A DNA stretch of 64,000 bases from Streptomyces sp. WM6386 (GCF_000972385.1 NZ_JXTE01000014.1:1-64000), one strand, 5' to 3'; shown: positions 35,908 through 44,977, counted from the stretch's first letter. The notes: generated by a model from the letters alone, not told the origin. Numbers and translations: made by a program.

Positions 35908-37274
35908 CGGGTGCCGCCCGTCGGCCTCAGCACCAGGCCCGCGACGGCCGCGCAGCACAGCAGCCCGACCGCGGAGCCGGCCAGCGCCGGGCCGTAGCCC
36001 CACATCGTCCAGGCGGCGCCGAATCCCAGCGAGCAGCAGAACCGGGCCAGCGCCTGGCTGGTGCCGACGATGGCGAGACCGCTGGCGCGCAGATGCTCGG
36101 GCACCGTGGCGGCCAGGGCTGCGGGGAGCACCCCGTCGGTGGCGGCGTAGAACACGCCGTGCAGGGCGAGGACGAGGAAGGGCAGGGCCGGTGTGGCCGG
36201 GGCCCACAGCAGCAGCGCGTAGGCGGTGAGCAGGGCCAGGTGCCCGGCGAGGAACACGGTGTGCCGTCCGACCCGGTCGGCCAGCGCGCCGAGGGGCACG
36301 GCCAGCAACAGGAAGACGACGGCGGTGCCCAGCGGCAGCAGCGGGAACCACTCCTCGGGGAGGCCCGCGCGCCGTTGCAGGAGCAGGTAGACGAAGGCGT
36401 CGCTGACGGTGGTCAGACCGAGCAGCGCGGCACAGCCGGCGAGGGCCCGCAGCCGCGGCAGGCGGAGCAGGGCGAGCGCCTCGCGGACGCGGACCGGTGG
36501 CCTGCCCTGCGGCGCGTCCGCTGCGTCGGGCGGAGTGTCCTGGCGTACGCCTGACCTGGGCGGCGCTGTGTCCTGCCGCGTGGCCGCGCCGTCGCGCGGG
36601 GTCTCCAGCCGTGGGCCCGCAATGCCGGGCAGGGTGTCCTGGCGTCTGCCCGGCACGAACAGCACCAGGACGACCACGCCGAGCACGGCCACGCACGCGC
36701 TCACCCCGAAGACCGCGTCGTAGCCGTCGGCCGCCGCGTTCAGGATGAGGAACGCCGCCAGCGGGCCGAGCATCGCGCCGGTGGTGTCCATGGCCCGGTG
36801 GATGCCGAAGGCCCGGCCCTGGCGCTCGGCCGGTGTGGACAGGGAGATCATCGCGTCGCGCGGGGCGGTGCGCAGGCCCTTGCCGGTGCGGTCCAGGGCG
36901 AGGACGGTGCCGAGCGCGCCGATGCTGCTCGTGAGCAGGAGGAGCGGTTTGCACAGCGCGGACAGGCCGTATCCGAGCCCGGCGATCAGCTTGTGGTTGC
37001 GTACCCGGTCGGCGAGGTGACCGCCGGTGAGCTGGACCAGGGCGCTGACGCCGTTGTAGACACCGTCGAGGGCGCCGAAGCCCAGGGGACTGAAGCCGAG
37101 AGTGGTGACGAGGTAGAGCGGCAGCACGGCGGTGACCATCTCCGAGGAGATGTCGGTGATCAGGCTGACCGTGCCCAGCACGAGCACGACCGGGGCGACC
37201 TTAGGCCGCAGGCCGCGTCTTCGGCCCCGCTCGGTGTCCGCCCCGGCGGGTGCGGAGCGGTCGGTGAGGTACAT
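35904..37274 (-). CDS. MFS transporter
   Basis: 456 residues with 12 predicted helices. It has TVSLITDISSEMVTAVLPLYLVTTLGFSPLGFGALDG near the N-terminus and the MFS loop 2-3 element GGHLADRVRNHK. The central loop (about 205-255) is hydrophilic and Asp/Arg/Pro-rich with repeated QDT motifs. It is likely a proton-driven exporter; the substrate is unknown. It lies 25 bases after the glycosyltransferase gene and is coupled to the beta-propeller gene. Confidence 0.85.
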   Translation of the reverse strand: MYLTDRSAPAGADTERGRRRGLRPKVAPVVLVLGTVSLITDISSEMVTAVLPLYLVTTLGFSPLGFGALDGVYNGVSALVQLTGGHLADRVRNHKLIAGLGYGLSALCKPLLLLTSSIGALGTVLALDRTGKGLRTAPRDAMISLSTPAERQGRAFGIHRAMDTTGAMLGPLAAFLILNAAADGYDAVFGVSACVAVLGVVVLVLFVPGRRQDTLPGIAGPRLETPRDGAATRQDTAPPRSGVRQDTPPDAADAPQGRPPVRVREALALLRLPRLRALAGCAALLGLTTVSDAFVYLLLQRRAGLPEEWFPLLPLGTAVVFLLLAVPLGALADRVGRHTVFLAGHLALLTAYALLLWAPATPALPFLVLALHGVFYAATDGVLPAALAATVPEHLRASGLAIVGTSQALARFCCSLGFGAAWTMWGYGPALAGSAVGLLCCAAVAGLVLRPTGGTR

Positions 37275-37299
37275 GTCCAGGACTCCAGGTGCGCTGCGT

Positions 37300-38154
37300 T
37301 CAGTTCTGCCGGCTGCTCTCGTCCCGCAGCCAGGTGCCGAAGTCCTGGGCCCTGACGGCCTTTTGGGCCTTGCGCCGGGCGACGACCGCCGCGGCGACGA
37401 AGACCAGGACCGCCGGGAGGAGCTTCGGCTCCCCGCGGAGCAGGGTGGTGAGATCCGCCTTGCTCGTGCGGGCGGTGGCCTCCTCCGGGCCCCGGTGCTG
37501 CTCGACCTGGGTGGTGGAGACCGCGGCCCGGATCCGCCGATTGATCAGATCCGGCCAGGTACGCGGCGGGTGGACGACGACTTCGGCCGCACCGACCACG
37601 AGCCGCTCCGCGGGGGCGAACGCCAGGGACGCCGCCAGGTCGTCCGCCATCAGCGGCGGCAGCGCGGCGATCCGGGCGTGCCCGGCCTTGGAGACCGCGA
37701 TGACACCCCGGCCGAACAACCCCTCGCGCACGACCGGCAGTTGCTGCCACACCCGGTAGTAGGCGCGCACCCGCCAGGCGCAGCCGTCCAGGGGGATCCG
37801 CCGTTCGGGCGCGGTGGCGAGGATGCCCGAGGCGCCGTCGTCCAGGGGTTCGGTCAGTGCTCGTACGTCGGCTCCCGTGATCACGACATCGGCGTCCACG
37901 TAGACGCGGGGGAAGCCGCGCGCGTGATCGTCACCGGCCCGTAGGGCGAGGTGCTTGGAGGGGGTGGGTATCTCGACCACCCGCACACGTGGGCCGCGGG
38001 CGGCGGCGATCCGCGCCGTGTCGTCCGTGCAGCCATTGCATACGACCACGATGTCGTTTTCGTCCTCGCGGGATTCGGAATCGGCCAGAAGTGAATCCAG
38101 TAACCGGGCGATGACTTGCGCTTCGTTGTGGGCCGGGATCACGATGCTCGTCAC
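37300..38154 (-). CDS. Family 2 glycosyltransferase
   Basis: 284 residues, GTG start. The GT-A fold opens with SIVIPAHNEAQVIARLLDSLL, then VVVCNGCTDDTARIA and the acidic VYVDADVVI (metal-binding DxD). A C-terminal hydrophobic stretch (LLPAVLVFVAAAVVA) may anchor it to the membrane. It is divergent from the sugar-phosphate transferase gene at 38408 across the 253-base regulatory region, so it may belong to the polysaccharide locus, although it shares its strand and probably its transcript with the MFS and propeller genes. Confidence 0.85.
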   Translation of the reverse strand: MTSIVIPAHNEAQVIARLLDSLLADSESREDENDIVVVCNGCTDDTARIAAARGPRVRVVEIPTPSKHLALRAGDDHARGFPRVYVDADVVITGADVRALTEPLDDGASGILATAPERRIPLDGCAWRVRAYYRVWQQLPVVREGLFGRGVIAVSKAGHARIAALPPLMADDLAASLAFAPAERLVVGAAEVVVHPPRTWPDLINRRIRAAVSTTQVEQHRGPEEATARTSKADLTTLLRGEPKLLPAVLVFVAAAVVARRKAQKAVRAQDFGTWLRDESSRQN

Positions 38155-38206
38155 CTGGGCAGTATGCAGTCGATGTCACTAATGCGATGTGTGTTTCGTC
38201 CAACTG

Positions 38207-38236
38207 TTCCCGTGACTGTGTCCGGTGGTCTAGATT
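38207..38236 (+). promoter_or_regulatory. Probable promoter of the polysaccharide operon
   Basis: TTCCCG (38207-38212) and TAGATT (38231-38236) are 18 bases apart. The predicted start is at 38241-38245, leaving a leader of about 165 bases before the ATG at 38408. The -35 box is poor, so activation by a regulator is possible. Confidence 0.45.
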
Positions 38237-38240
38237 GAGG

Positions 38241-38407
38241 GCCGCCGAGACGGTTTGGTGGGGAACGCGAGGCCGCGAGGCACAGGCCAACATGTAGGGG
38301 ACATGCGGCGGTTGGGGAACCGCTGAGGCTTCTTTCTTTCATCTGCCGTTGTGCCGGGGGCGCAGCGGTGTTCGGTCAGGGGTAACCGCGCACGTGGTGG
38401 GGGGCGC
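38241..38407 (+). promoter_or_regulatory. Structured 5' leader with mutually exclusive hairpins (riboswitch or antitermination candidate)
   Basis: A long leader before the polysaccharide operon. A closing stem can form between GCCGCCG (38241-38247) and CGGCGGT (38306-38312). Inside it are CGCG-AGGC-CGCG (38266-38277) and CATGT-AGGGG-ACATG (38291-38305). A separate perfect hairpin GCGGTT-GGGG-AACCGC (38308-38323) uses the same bases as the 3' half of the closing stem, so only one can exist at a time. A T-rich stretch (CTTCTTTCTTTC, about 38329-38340) follows. The rest up to 38407 is G-rich with a GGTGGGGGG ribosome-binding region. It does not match a riboswitch class I can recognise by eye. 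Confidence 0.5.
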
Positions 38408-39847
38408 ATGACCATTGAGGTCACGCATGAGCAACTGGATGTGGAACGCAGGAATCCACAAGACCGCCGAAGACCTTGGGAAAAGAAGTACCGGATAGTC
38501 CTGCTGGTCGCTGACGGCCTCGCGGCCGTCGTCGCGGCTCTGGTGATCCACGCGGTGTACGGCCGCTGGGCGGTGGCTCTGGTGCTGCCCCCGGTGTGGC
38601 TCGCGGCCATGGCGGCCCACCGGTCCTACGACCGCAGGGCCTTGGGACTGGGAACCGAGGAGTACCGGCGTGTGCTCCGGGGCGCCGTCGCCCTGCCGGC
38701 GCTGGCCGCCGTCGCGCACTGGACGTTCACGCAGGACCCGGGCCTCTTCCATGACATGACCATGGCCGCAGTGCCGGCCGCCGCGCTTGCCCTCCTGGTC
38801 CGGTACGCCCTGCGCCGCCGGCTGCACCGGCGATGGGCCCGGGAGCGGGGCGGAAGCGCGACGCTCCTGGTCGGTCCGTCGCGCGGCATCGTGGAACTGG
38901 TCGCCGTGCTGCGGCGCGGCGGAGTCCAGGAGCTGCAGGCCGCCGGAGTGTGCCTGAGCGACCCGCAGAACGCGGCGGAGATCCGCAGGCTGGGGCTCCC
39001 GGTCCTCGGCGGGGTCGACACCATGGACGACGTCATCCGGGCCCTGGGCATCGGCACCGTCGTGGTGCTGCCCGCGCCCGAGTACGACGCCTCCGTACTG
39101 CGCCGCATCTCCTGGACGGCCGCCGTGCAGGGCGTCGACTTCCTGCTGGCCCCGGTGCTGGCCGACGTCTCCGCCGCCCGGCTGACCGTGCGGCCCACCA
39201 ACGGGGTGCCGCTGATGCGGATCCAGGCGCCGAACCTCTCCCGGGTCTCCCGGCTGCCCAAGGAACTCCTGGACCGCGCGCTCGCGTCGGTGTTCCTGCT
39301 CCTGCTCGCCCTGCCCATGCTGGCGATCGCCCTGATCGTCCGGCTGGACAGCTCCGGCCCGGCACTCTTCAGGCAGCAGCGGGTGGGCCGGTTCGGCGAT
39401 CAGTTCACCATGTTCAAGTTCCGCACGATGCGGCCCGACTCGGAGGCTCTGCGGGCCGAGTTGGAACACCTCAACCAGAACAGCGACGGACTGCTGTTCA
39501 AGGTCAAGGAAGACCCGCGGATCACCCGGGTCGGTTCCTTCCTGCGCCGCACCTCGCTCGATGAACTGCCGCAGCTGCTCAATGTGATCGGCGGCCACAT
39601 GTCGCTCGTCGGCCCCCGCCCGTCCCTGCCCGAGGAGGTGGAGGAGTACCCGTCGGAGGTCAAGCGGCGGCTGCTCGTGAAACCCGGCCTCACCGGGCTG
39701 TGGCAGGTGAGCGGCCGCTCCGATCTGCCCTGGGACGAGGCGGTCCGGCTCGATCTCGGATACGTGGACAACTGGTCGATGGGCCTGGACCTGTCGATCC
39801 TGGCGCGCACCGGATCCGCGGTGGTGCGCGGAACGGGGGCCTACTGA
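38408..39847 (+). CDS. Polyprenyl-phosphate sugar-1-phosphate transferase (WcaJ/WbaP type)
   Basis: 479 residues from the ATG at 38408, preceded by GGTGGGGGG. Four N-terminal transmembrane helices are followed by a nucleotide-binding-like middle domain and a fifth helix (LASVFLLLLALPMLAIALIV, about 300). The catalytic C-terminal domain has QQRVGRFGDQFTMFKFRTM, TSLDELPQLLNVIGGHMSLVGPRPSL and KPGLTGLWQVSGRSDL. It starts glycan assembly by moving hexose-1-phosphate from a UDP-sugar to undecaprenyl phosphate. It is the first gene of the plus-strand arm of the polysaccharide locus. Confidence 0.93.
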   Translation: MTIEVTHEQLDVERRNPQDRRRPWEKKYRIVLLVADGLAAVVAALVIHAVYGRWAVALVLPPVWLAAMAAHRSYDRRALGLGTEEYRRVLRGAVALPALAAVAHWTFTQDPGLFHDMTMAAVPAAALALLVRYALRRRLHRRWARERGGSATLLVGPSRGIVELVAVLRRGGVQELQAAGVCLSDPQNAAEIRRLGLPVLGGVDTMDDVIRALGIGTVVVLPAPEYDASVLRRISWTAAVQGVDFLLAPVLADVSAARLTVRPTNGVPLMRIQAPNLSRVSRLPKELLDRALASVFLLLLALPMLAIALIVRLDSSGPALFRQQRVGRFGDQFTMFKFRTMRPDSEALRAELEHLNQNSDGLLFKVKEDPRITRVGSFLRRTSLDELPQLLNVIGGHMSLVGPRPSLPEEVEEYPSEVKRRLLVKPGLTGLWQVSGRSDLPWDEAVRLDLGYVDNWSMGLDLSILARTGSAVVRGTGAY

Positions 39848-39870
39848 TGGACCGGAAGAAGAGGAACCAA

Positions 39871-40926
39871 GTGACCGAGACCGCGGAGCCGTTGGGAGTC
39901 GCAGTCGTCGGGGCCGGCTACTGGGGTCCCAACCTCGTCCGTAACTTCCAGGCCAGCGAGCGGTTCCGGCTGCGCTGGCTGTGCGACCTCGACGTGGAGC
40001 GGGCCCAGCGGGTCCTGGGCGGCTACTCGACCGTCCGGCCCACCGCGGACTACGCGGCCGTCCTCGCCGACCCCTCCGTCGACGCCGTCGCCGTGGCCAC
40101 GCCCGCCGGCACCCACCTCGACATCGCCCTGGCCGCCCTGCGTGCCGGGAAGCACGTCCTCGTGGAGAAGCCCCTCGCGGCGACCTACGCCGACGGGCTG
40201 CGCCTGGTGACCGAGGCGGAGGAGCGCGGGCTGACCCTGATGTGCGACCACACCTACTGCTACACGCCCGCGGTGGGCCGCATCCGGGAACTGGTCCGCT
40301 CCGGTGAACTCGGCGAGATCCACTTCGTCGACTCGGTCCGGATCAACCTCGGGCTCGTCCAGAAGGACATCGACGTCCTGTGGGACCTGGCACCGCACGA
40401 CCTGTCGATCCTGGACTTCATCCTCCCCGACACCGTCGAGCCGGTCGCCGTCGCCGCCCACGGGGCCGACCCGATCGGCGCCGGACAGGCCTGCGTGGCC
40501 TATCTGACGCTCACGCTCAACACGGGTGCCATCGCCCACGTGCACGTCAACTGGCTGTCGCCGACCAAGGTGCGGACCACCATGGTGGGCGGCTCCAAGC
40601 GCACCCTCGTCTGGGACGACCTCAACCCCGCCCAGCGCGTGGCGATCTTCGACCGGGGCGTGGACCTGGCCTCGCCCCAGGAGATCGGCGCGGACGAACG
40701 CCGGGACATGCTCATCTCGTACCGCTCCGGCGACATGGTCGCCCCCGCCATCGGCGAGAAGGAGGCGCTGCGCAGCATGGTCGACGAGTTCGGCGACGCG
40801 ATCCGCCGGCGCCGCTCGCCGCTGACCGACGGCCGGGCCGGCCTCAGAGTCCTGGACATCCTCGAAGCGGCCTCCCGCAGCCTGGAGTTCCGCGGTGCGG
40901 TCGTCGGCCTGCGCACCGGCCACTGA
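39871..40926 (+). CDS. Gfo/Idh/MocA-family sugar dehydrogenase (WlbA/WbpB-like candidate)
   Basis: 351 residues from a GTG at 39871 with AGAAGAGG 6-8 bases upstream; an ATG at 39847 overlapping the previous stop would add 8 residues. The Rossmann motif is VAVVGAGYWGPNLVRNF, and the nicotinamide-site motif is HVLVEKPLAATYADG with the conserved Lys. Family members acting on nucleotide sugars oxidise the C3 hydroxyl before a transamination. The adjacent DegT and acyltransferase genes make that role likely here. Confidence 0.85.
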   Translation: MTETAEPLGVAVVGAGYWGPNLVRNFQASERFRLRWLCDLDVERAQRVLGGYSTVRPTADYAAVLADPSVDAVAVATPAGTHLDIALAALRAGKHVLVEKPLAATYADGLRLVTEAEERGLTLMCDHTYCYTPAVGRIRELVRSGELGEIHFVDSVRINLGLVQKDIDVLWDLAPHDLSILDFILPDTVEPVAVAAHGADPIGAGQACVAYLTLTLNTGAIAHVHVNWLSPTKVRTTMVGGSKRTLVWDDLNPAQRVAIFDRGVDLASPQEIGADERRDMLISYRSGDMVAPAIGEKEALRSMVDEFGDAIRRRRSPLTDGRAGLRVLDILEAASRSLEFRGAVVGLRTGH

Positions 40927-40938
40927 CCGTTCGCACGC

Positions 40939-41955
40939 ATGGAGACATTCCTTGAGAAGTCCGCTGAGAGGGAAGTGCAGTTGAGCAGCGTACGAGGCAA
41001 GAAGATCCTGGTCACCGGGGGAGCGGGCACCATCGGCTCCAACCTCGTCGACCTCCTGGCCGAAGGCGGCGCCCGCGAGATCGTGGTGCTGGACAACTTC
41101 GTGCGCGGACGGCGGGCCAACCTCGCCCAGGCGTTGCCCAGCGGTGTCGTGGAGGTCGTCGAGGGCGACATCCGGGACATCGACACCGTGAAGAAGGTCA
41201 CCGAGGGCGCCGACCTGGTGTTCCACCTCGCCGCGATCCGTATCACCCAGTGCGCGGAGGAGCCCCGGCTCGCCAACGAGGTGCTGGTCGACGGCACGTT
41301 CAACGTCCTGGAGGCGGCGGCCGCGGCCGGTGTGACCAAGGTCGTCGCCTCGTCGTCGGCGTCCGTCTACGGCATGGCCGAGACCTTCCCGACGACCGAG
41401 CGCCACCACGCGTACAACAACGACACGTTCTACGGCGCGGCCAAGGCCTTCAACGAGGGCATGCTGCGCAGCTTCCACGCCATGTACGGCCTGGACTACG
41501 TGGCGCTGCGCTACTTCAACGTCTACGGCCCCCGGATGGACATCCACGGCCTCTACACCGAGGTGCTCATCCGCTGGATGGAGCGCATCGAGTCGGGCGA
41601 GCCGCCGCTGATCCTCGGCGACGGCACCCAGACCATGGACTTCGTCGACGTCCGCGACATCGCCAGAGCCAATGTGCTGGCCGCCGAGTCGGATCTCACC
41701 GACGAGGTGTTCAACGTCGCGTCCGGTACGGAGACCTCGCTGCGCGAACTCGCCGACGGTCTGCTGGAGGCGATGGGCGCGTCCGGTCTGGAGCCGGTGC
41801 ACGGGCCCGCCCGCGCCGTCAACGGGGTGAGCCGGCGCCTCGCGGACACCTCGCGGGCCGCCGAGCGGCTCGGGTTCACGGCGCGAATCGATCTGCGTAC
41901 GGGGCTCAAGGACCTGGTGGAGTGGTGGCGCGCGGAGCGGGAGGCGGCCAAGTGA
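40939..41955 (+). CDS. NAD-dependent nucleotide-sugar epimerase/dehydratase
   Basis: 338 residues of the extended SDR family. The NAD motif is ILVTGGAGTIGSNLVDLL, the active site is SSSASVYGMAE with YGAAK (the YxxxK pair), and substrate-binding elements are LRYFNVYGPRMD and DFVDVRDIARANV. A TTG at 40981 after GAGAGGGA is an alternative start that would put the Rossmann strand near the N-terminus as usual. It is likely to epimerise or dehydrate a UDP-sugar for the glycan. It is coupled to the next gene by GTGA. Confidence 0.88.
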   Translation: METFLEKSAEREVQLSSVRGKKILVTGGAGTIGSNLVDLLAEGGAREIVVLDNFVRGRRANLAQALPSGVVEVVEGDIRDIDTVKKVTEGADLVFHLAAIRITQCAEEPRLANEVLVDGTFNVLEAAAAAGVTKVVASSSASVYGMAETFPTTERHHAYNNDTFYGAAKAFNEGMLRSFHAMYGLDYVALRYFNVYGPRMDIHGLYTEVLIRWMERIESGEPPLILGDGTQTMDFVDVRDIARANVLAAESDLTDEVFNVASGTETSLRELADGLLEAMGASGLEPVHGPARAVNGVSRRLADTSRAAERLGFTARIDLRTGLKDLVEWWRAEREAAK

Positions 41956-43091
41956 GTACCGACCGCATCCCCGTGATGATCCCCTGGCTCGGCGAGGAGG
42001 AGGCCCAGGCCGCCTCCGAGGCGGTGCTGTCCGGATGGGTCGCCCAGGGCCCCCGGGTCGCCGCGTTCGAGCGGGCCTTCGCGGAGCGGGTGGGCGCAGA
42101 GCACGCCGTCGCGGTCAGCTCGTGCACCACCGCCCTGCACCTGGCGCTCGTCGCCCTCGGACTCGGCCCGGGCGACGAGGTCGTGGTGCCCTCGCTGTCC
42201 TTCATCGCCACCGCCAACGCCGTACGGTACGTCGGCGCCGAGCCGGTGTTCGCGGACGTCGACCTGGCCACCGGCAACCTCACCCCGGCCGACGTCGACG
42301 CGGTCCGCACCCCTCGCACCAGAGCCGTCCTCGCCGTCCACCAGGGCGGCGTACCGGCCGATGTGCACGCTCTGCGCGCCGCCTGCGCCGACTGGGACCT
42401 TCCCCTCGTGGAGGACGCGGCCTGCGCCATCGGCTCCACCGTCGGCGGCAAGCCCGTCGGACACGGTGCGCTGATCGCCGCGTGGTCCTTCCACCCCCGC
42501 AAGCTCGTCACCACCGGCGAGGGCGGCATGGTCACCACCGACGACGCCGAGTGGGCCGCGCGGCTGCGCCGGCTGCGCGAGCACGGCATGAACGCCTCCG
42601 CGGCGGACCGCCATGCGAGCGACAAGCCGGTCCTGGAGAGCTACCTCGAGGTCGGCTACAACTACCGGATGACGGACGTCCAGGCCGCGATCGGTCTGGT
42701 CCAGCTCGGCAAGCTCGACGCGATGATCGCGCGCCGCCGCGAACTGGCGGCCCGCTACGACGAGTTGCTGCGGGACGTCTTGGGCCTCACCCCCGTGCGC
42801 GACCCCGCGCACGGGCAGAGCAACTTCCAGTCCTACTGGGTGCTGTTGGACGGGGACTTCCCCGTCGGCCGGGACGATCTGCTCGCCGCGCTCGCCGCGG
42901 CCGGTGTCTCCGCCCGGCGCGGGATCATGGCCTCACATCTCGAACCCGCCTACGCGGGCCACCCCGGCGCGCCGCTGCCGGTCACCGAGCGGATCACCCG
43001 GGACTCGCTGATCCTGCCGCTGTTCCACACGATGACCGAGGCCCAGCAGGACCGCGTCGTGGCGGCCCTGCGTGAACAGGCCCGCAGATGA
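41952..43091 (+). CDS. DegT/DnrJ/EryC1/StrS-family sugar aminotransferase (first of two)
   Basis: 379 residues, GTG start. The PLP fold shows AVSSCTTALHLALVALGLGPGDEVVVPSLSFIATANAV, VEDAACAIGSTVGGK and the Schiff-base Lys in SFHPRKLVTTGEGGMV, then YNYRMTDVQAAIGLVQL. It transfers an amino group onto a keto-sugar nucleotide, presumably the product of an upstream dehydrogenase. It overlaps the acyltransferase gene by ATGA, which suggests the amine it makes is then acylated. Confidence 0.9.
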   Translation: MSTDRIPVMIPWLGEEEAQAASEAVLSGWVAQGPRVAAFERAFAERVGAEHAVAVSSCTTALHLALVALGLGPGDEVVVPSLSFIATANAVRYVGAEPVFADVDLATGNLTPADVDAVRTPRTRAVLAVHQGGVPADVHALRAACADWDLPLVEDAACAIGSTVGGKPVGHGALIAAWSFHPRKLVTTGEGGMVTTDDAEWAARLRRLREHGMNASAADRHASDKPVLESYLEVGYNYRMTDVQAAIGLVQLGKLDAMIARRRELAARYDELLRDVLGLTPVRDPAHGQSNFQSYWVLLDGDFPVGRDDLLAALAAAGVSARRGIMASHLEPAYAGHPGAPLPVTERITRDSLILPLFHTMTEAQQDRVVAALREQARR

Positions 43092-43789
43092 ACGAACTGG
43101 TGATCATCGGCGCGGGCGGCTTCGCCCGGGAGACCGCACAGGCCGTACTCGACGCGGGCGAACTCAAGCTGCTCGGACACCTCGACGACAACCCCGCCCT
43201 GCACGGCACGGACGTCGACGGGGTCCCCGTCCTCGGCGACTGCGACCTGGTCCACGCTCTGCCCGGGGCCCGCGTGGTGATCTGTGTGGGCAACCCCCGG
43301 GACTACGCGGCCCGCGCCCGGCTGGTCCGCCGACTCGGCCTGCCCACGGACCGCTACGCCACCGTGGTCCATCCGACGGCGGTGGTGTCGGCGACCTCCG
43401 AGGTCGGCCCCGGCTCGGTCCTGCTCGCGCACTGCGTGCTGACCGCCGCCGTCAGGGTGGGCGCGCAGGTCGCGGTGATGCCGCACGTGGTCCTCACCCA
43501 TGACGACGTGGTCGAGGACCACGCCACGCTGACCTCCGGCGTCCGCCTCGGCGGGGGAGTACGGCTGGAGCGCGGGGCCTATGTGGGTTCCGGTGCTCTG
43601 GTCAGGGAGGGCACGACGGTCGGTGCCTGGTCCCAGATCGGCATGGGGAGCAGCGTGCTCGGCGACGTTCCGCCGGGCGAGGTCTGGGTGGGGAGCCCGG
43701 CCCGACGACTTCGCGCGGCCGAGGCGCCCGCGCTCGACGAACTGCGACGCGAGCAGGGCTCGCGCCACGAACAGTGGGGGGACCACTGA
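43088..43789 (+). CDS. PglD/NeuD-like sugar-nucleotide O/N-acyltransferase
   Basis: 233 residues. The N-terminal PglD-type domain (LVIIGAGGFARETAQAVLDAG; LLGHLDDNPALHGT) is followed by a left-handed beta-helix of hexapeptide repeats (VVHPTAVVSATSEVGPGSVLLAHCVLTA onward), the acetyl-CoA-dependent fold. The conserved His in HPTAVVS is likely catalytic. It probably N-acetylates an amino-sugar nucleotide produced by one of the flanking aminotransferases. Confidence 0.87.
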   Translation: MNELVIIGAGGFARETAQAVLDAGELKLLGHLDDNPALHGTDVDGVPVLGDCDLVHALPGARVVICVGNPRDYAARARLVRRLGLPTDRYATVVHPTAVVSATSEVGPGSVLLAHCVLTAAVRVGAQVAVMPHVVLTHDDVVEDHATLTSGVRLGGGVRLERGAYVGSGALVREGTTVGAWSQIGMGSSVLGDVPPGEVWVGSPARRLRAAEAPALDELRREQGSRHEQWGDH

Positions 43790-43790
43790 C

Positions 43791-44909
43791 ATGAACCAGA
43801 TTCCGCTGGTGGACCTCAAAGCGGCCCACGAGGAGGTCGCCGACGAGGTACGGGCCGGATTCGAACGGGTCCTGGCCAACACCGCGTTCATCGGCGGCGA
43901 CGAGGTCCGTCACTTCGAGCGCGAGTACGCCGACTTCGGCTCGGTCGCGCACTGCGTGGGTGTCGCCAACGGCACCGACGCCCTCGAACTAGCCCTGCGC
44001 GTCAGCGGAGTCGGACCCGGCGACGAGGTCGTCGTCCCCGCCAACACCTTCATCGCCACCGCCGGCGCGGTGGCCAGGACCGGTGCGACACCGGTCCTCG
44101 CGGACTGCCTCCCCGACACGTATCTGCTCGACCCCCAGGCGGCACTGGACGCGGTCGGTCCGGCCACCCGTGCGGTGGTACCCGTGCACCTCTACGGCCA
44201 GATGGCCGACGTGACGGCCCTGTCCGGCCAACTCCCCGGCCACGTACGGATCGTGGAGGACGCCGCCCAGTGCCAGGGCGCCACCCGCGACGGCCGGTCA
44301 CCGGGCAGCGGCCTGATCGCGTCCACCAGCTTCTACCCGGGCAAGAACCTCGGTGCCTATGGCGACGCGGGCGCGGTACTGACCGACGACGGGGAACAGG
44401 CCGACCTGGTGCGCGCGATCGCCAACCACGGCGGCGTCGCCAAGTACCGCCACGACGTCCCGGGGTTCAACAGCCGGCTGGACGGGCTCCAGGCCGTCGT
44501 CCTGCGGGCGAAGCTCGCCCGGCTGGCGGACGGCAACGCCGCCCGACGGGCGGCCGCGGCCCGCTACGACGAGCTCCTGGCCGACCTGGCGGCCGGCGGC
44601 CAGGTGGTGCTCCCGACGACGGACACGGGCAACGTCCACGTCCGGCACCTGTATGTCGTCCAGGTCGCCGGCGCGGACCGCGACGACATCGTCGGCAAGC
44701 TCAACGCCGAGGGCATCGGTGCCGGAGTGCACTATCCCGCCCCGGTCCACCTCACGCCGGCGTACCGCCATCTCGGCCACGCCCGGGGCGACTTCCCGAA
44801 CGCCGAGAAGACGGCGGACCGGATCCTGTCGCTTCCGCTCCACCCGCACCTCACCGCCGACCAGCAGCAACGAGTCGTGGACACCCTCGCCCACGCCCTG
44901 CGCGGCTGA
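43791..44909 (+). CDS. DegT/DnrJ/EryC1/StrS-family sugar aminotransferase (second)
   Basis: 372 residues. It starts MNQIPLVDLKAAHEEV, the usual opening of the FdtB/WecE-like branch. PLP elements are VANGTDALELALRVSGVGPGDEVVVPANTFIATAGAV, VEDAAQCQGATRDG, the Schiff-base Lys in SFYPGKNLGAYGDAGAV, and FNSRLDGLQAVVLRAKL. It is clearly a different enzyme from the one at 41952, so the locus probably makes two amino sugars or aminates one sugar at two positions. Confidence 0.9.
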   Translation: MNQIPLVDLKAAHEEVADEVRAGFERVLANTAFIGGDEVRHFEREYADFGSVAHCVGVANGTDALELALRVSGVGPGDEVVVPANTFIATAGAVARTGATPVLADCLPDTYLLDPQAALDAVGPATRAVVPVHLYGQMADVTALSGQLPGHVRIVEDAAQCQGATRDGRSPGSGLIASTSFYPGKNLGAYGDAGAVLTDDGEQADLVRAIANHGGVAKYRHDVPGFNSRLDGLQAVVLRAKLARLADGNAARRAAAARYDELLADLAAGGQVVLPTTDTGNVHVRHLYVVQVAGADRDDIVGKLNAEGIGAGVHYPAPVHLTPAYRHLGHARGDFPNAEKTADRILSLPLHPHLTADQQQRVVDTLAHALRG

Positions 44910-44977
44910 CCGGCCCCTCAACACGCTCCACCCCCACGTCACGGGGCGCTCCTGCACAGCACCGCTGAGAGGTACAC

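Noticed and set aside
38241..38407. Firm assignment as a c-di-AMP (ydaO) or c-di-GMP riboswitch
   Set aside because: GGGGAAC elements look ydaO-like, but the GGGGTGAA element and the full domain order are not visible; it is listed only as an unassigned structured leader.
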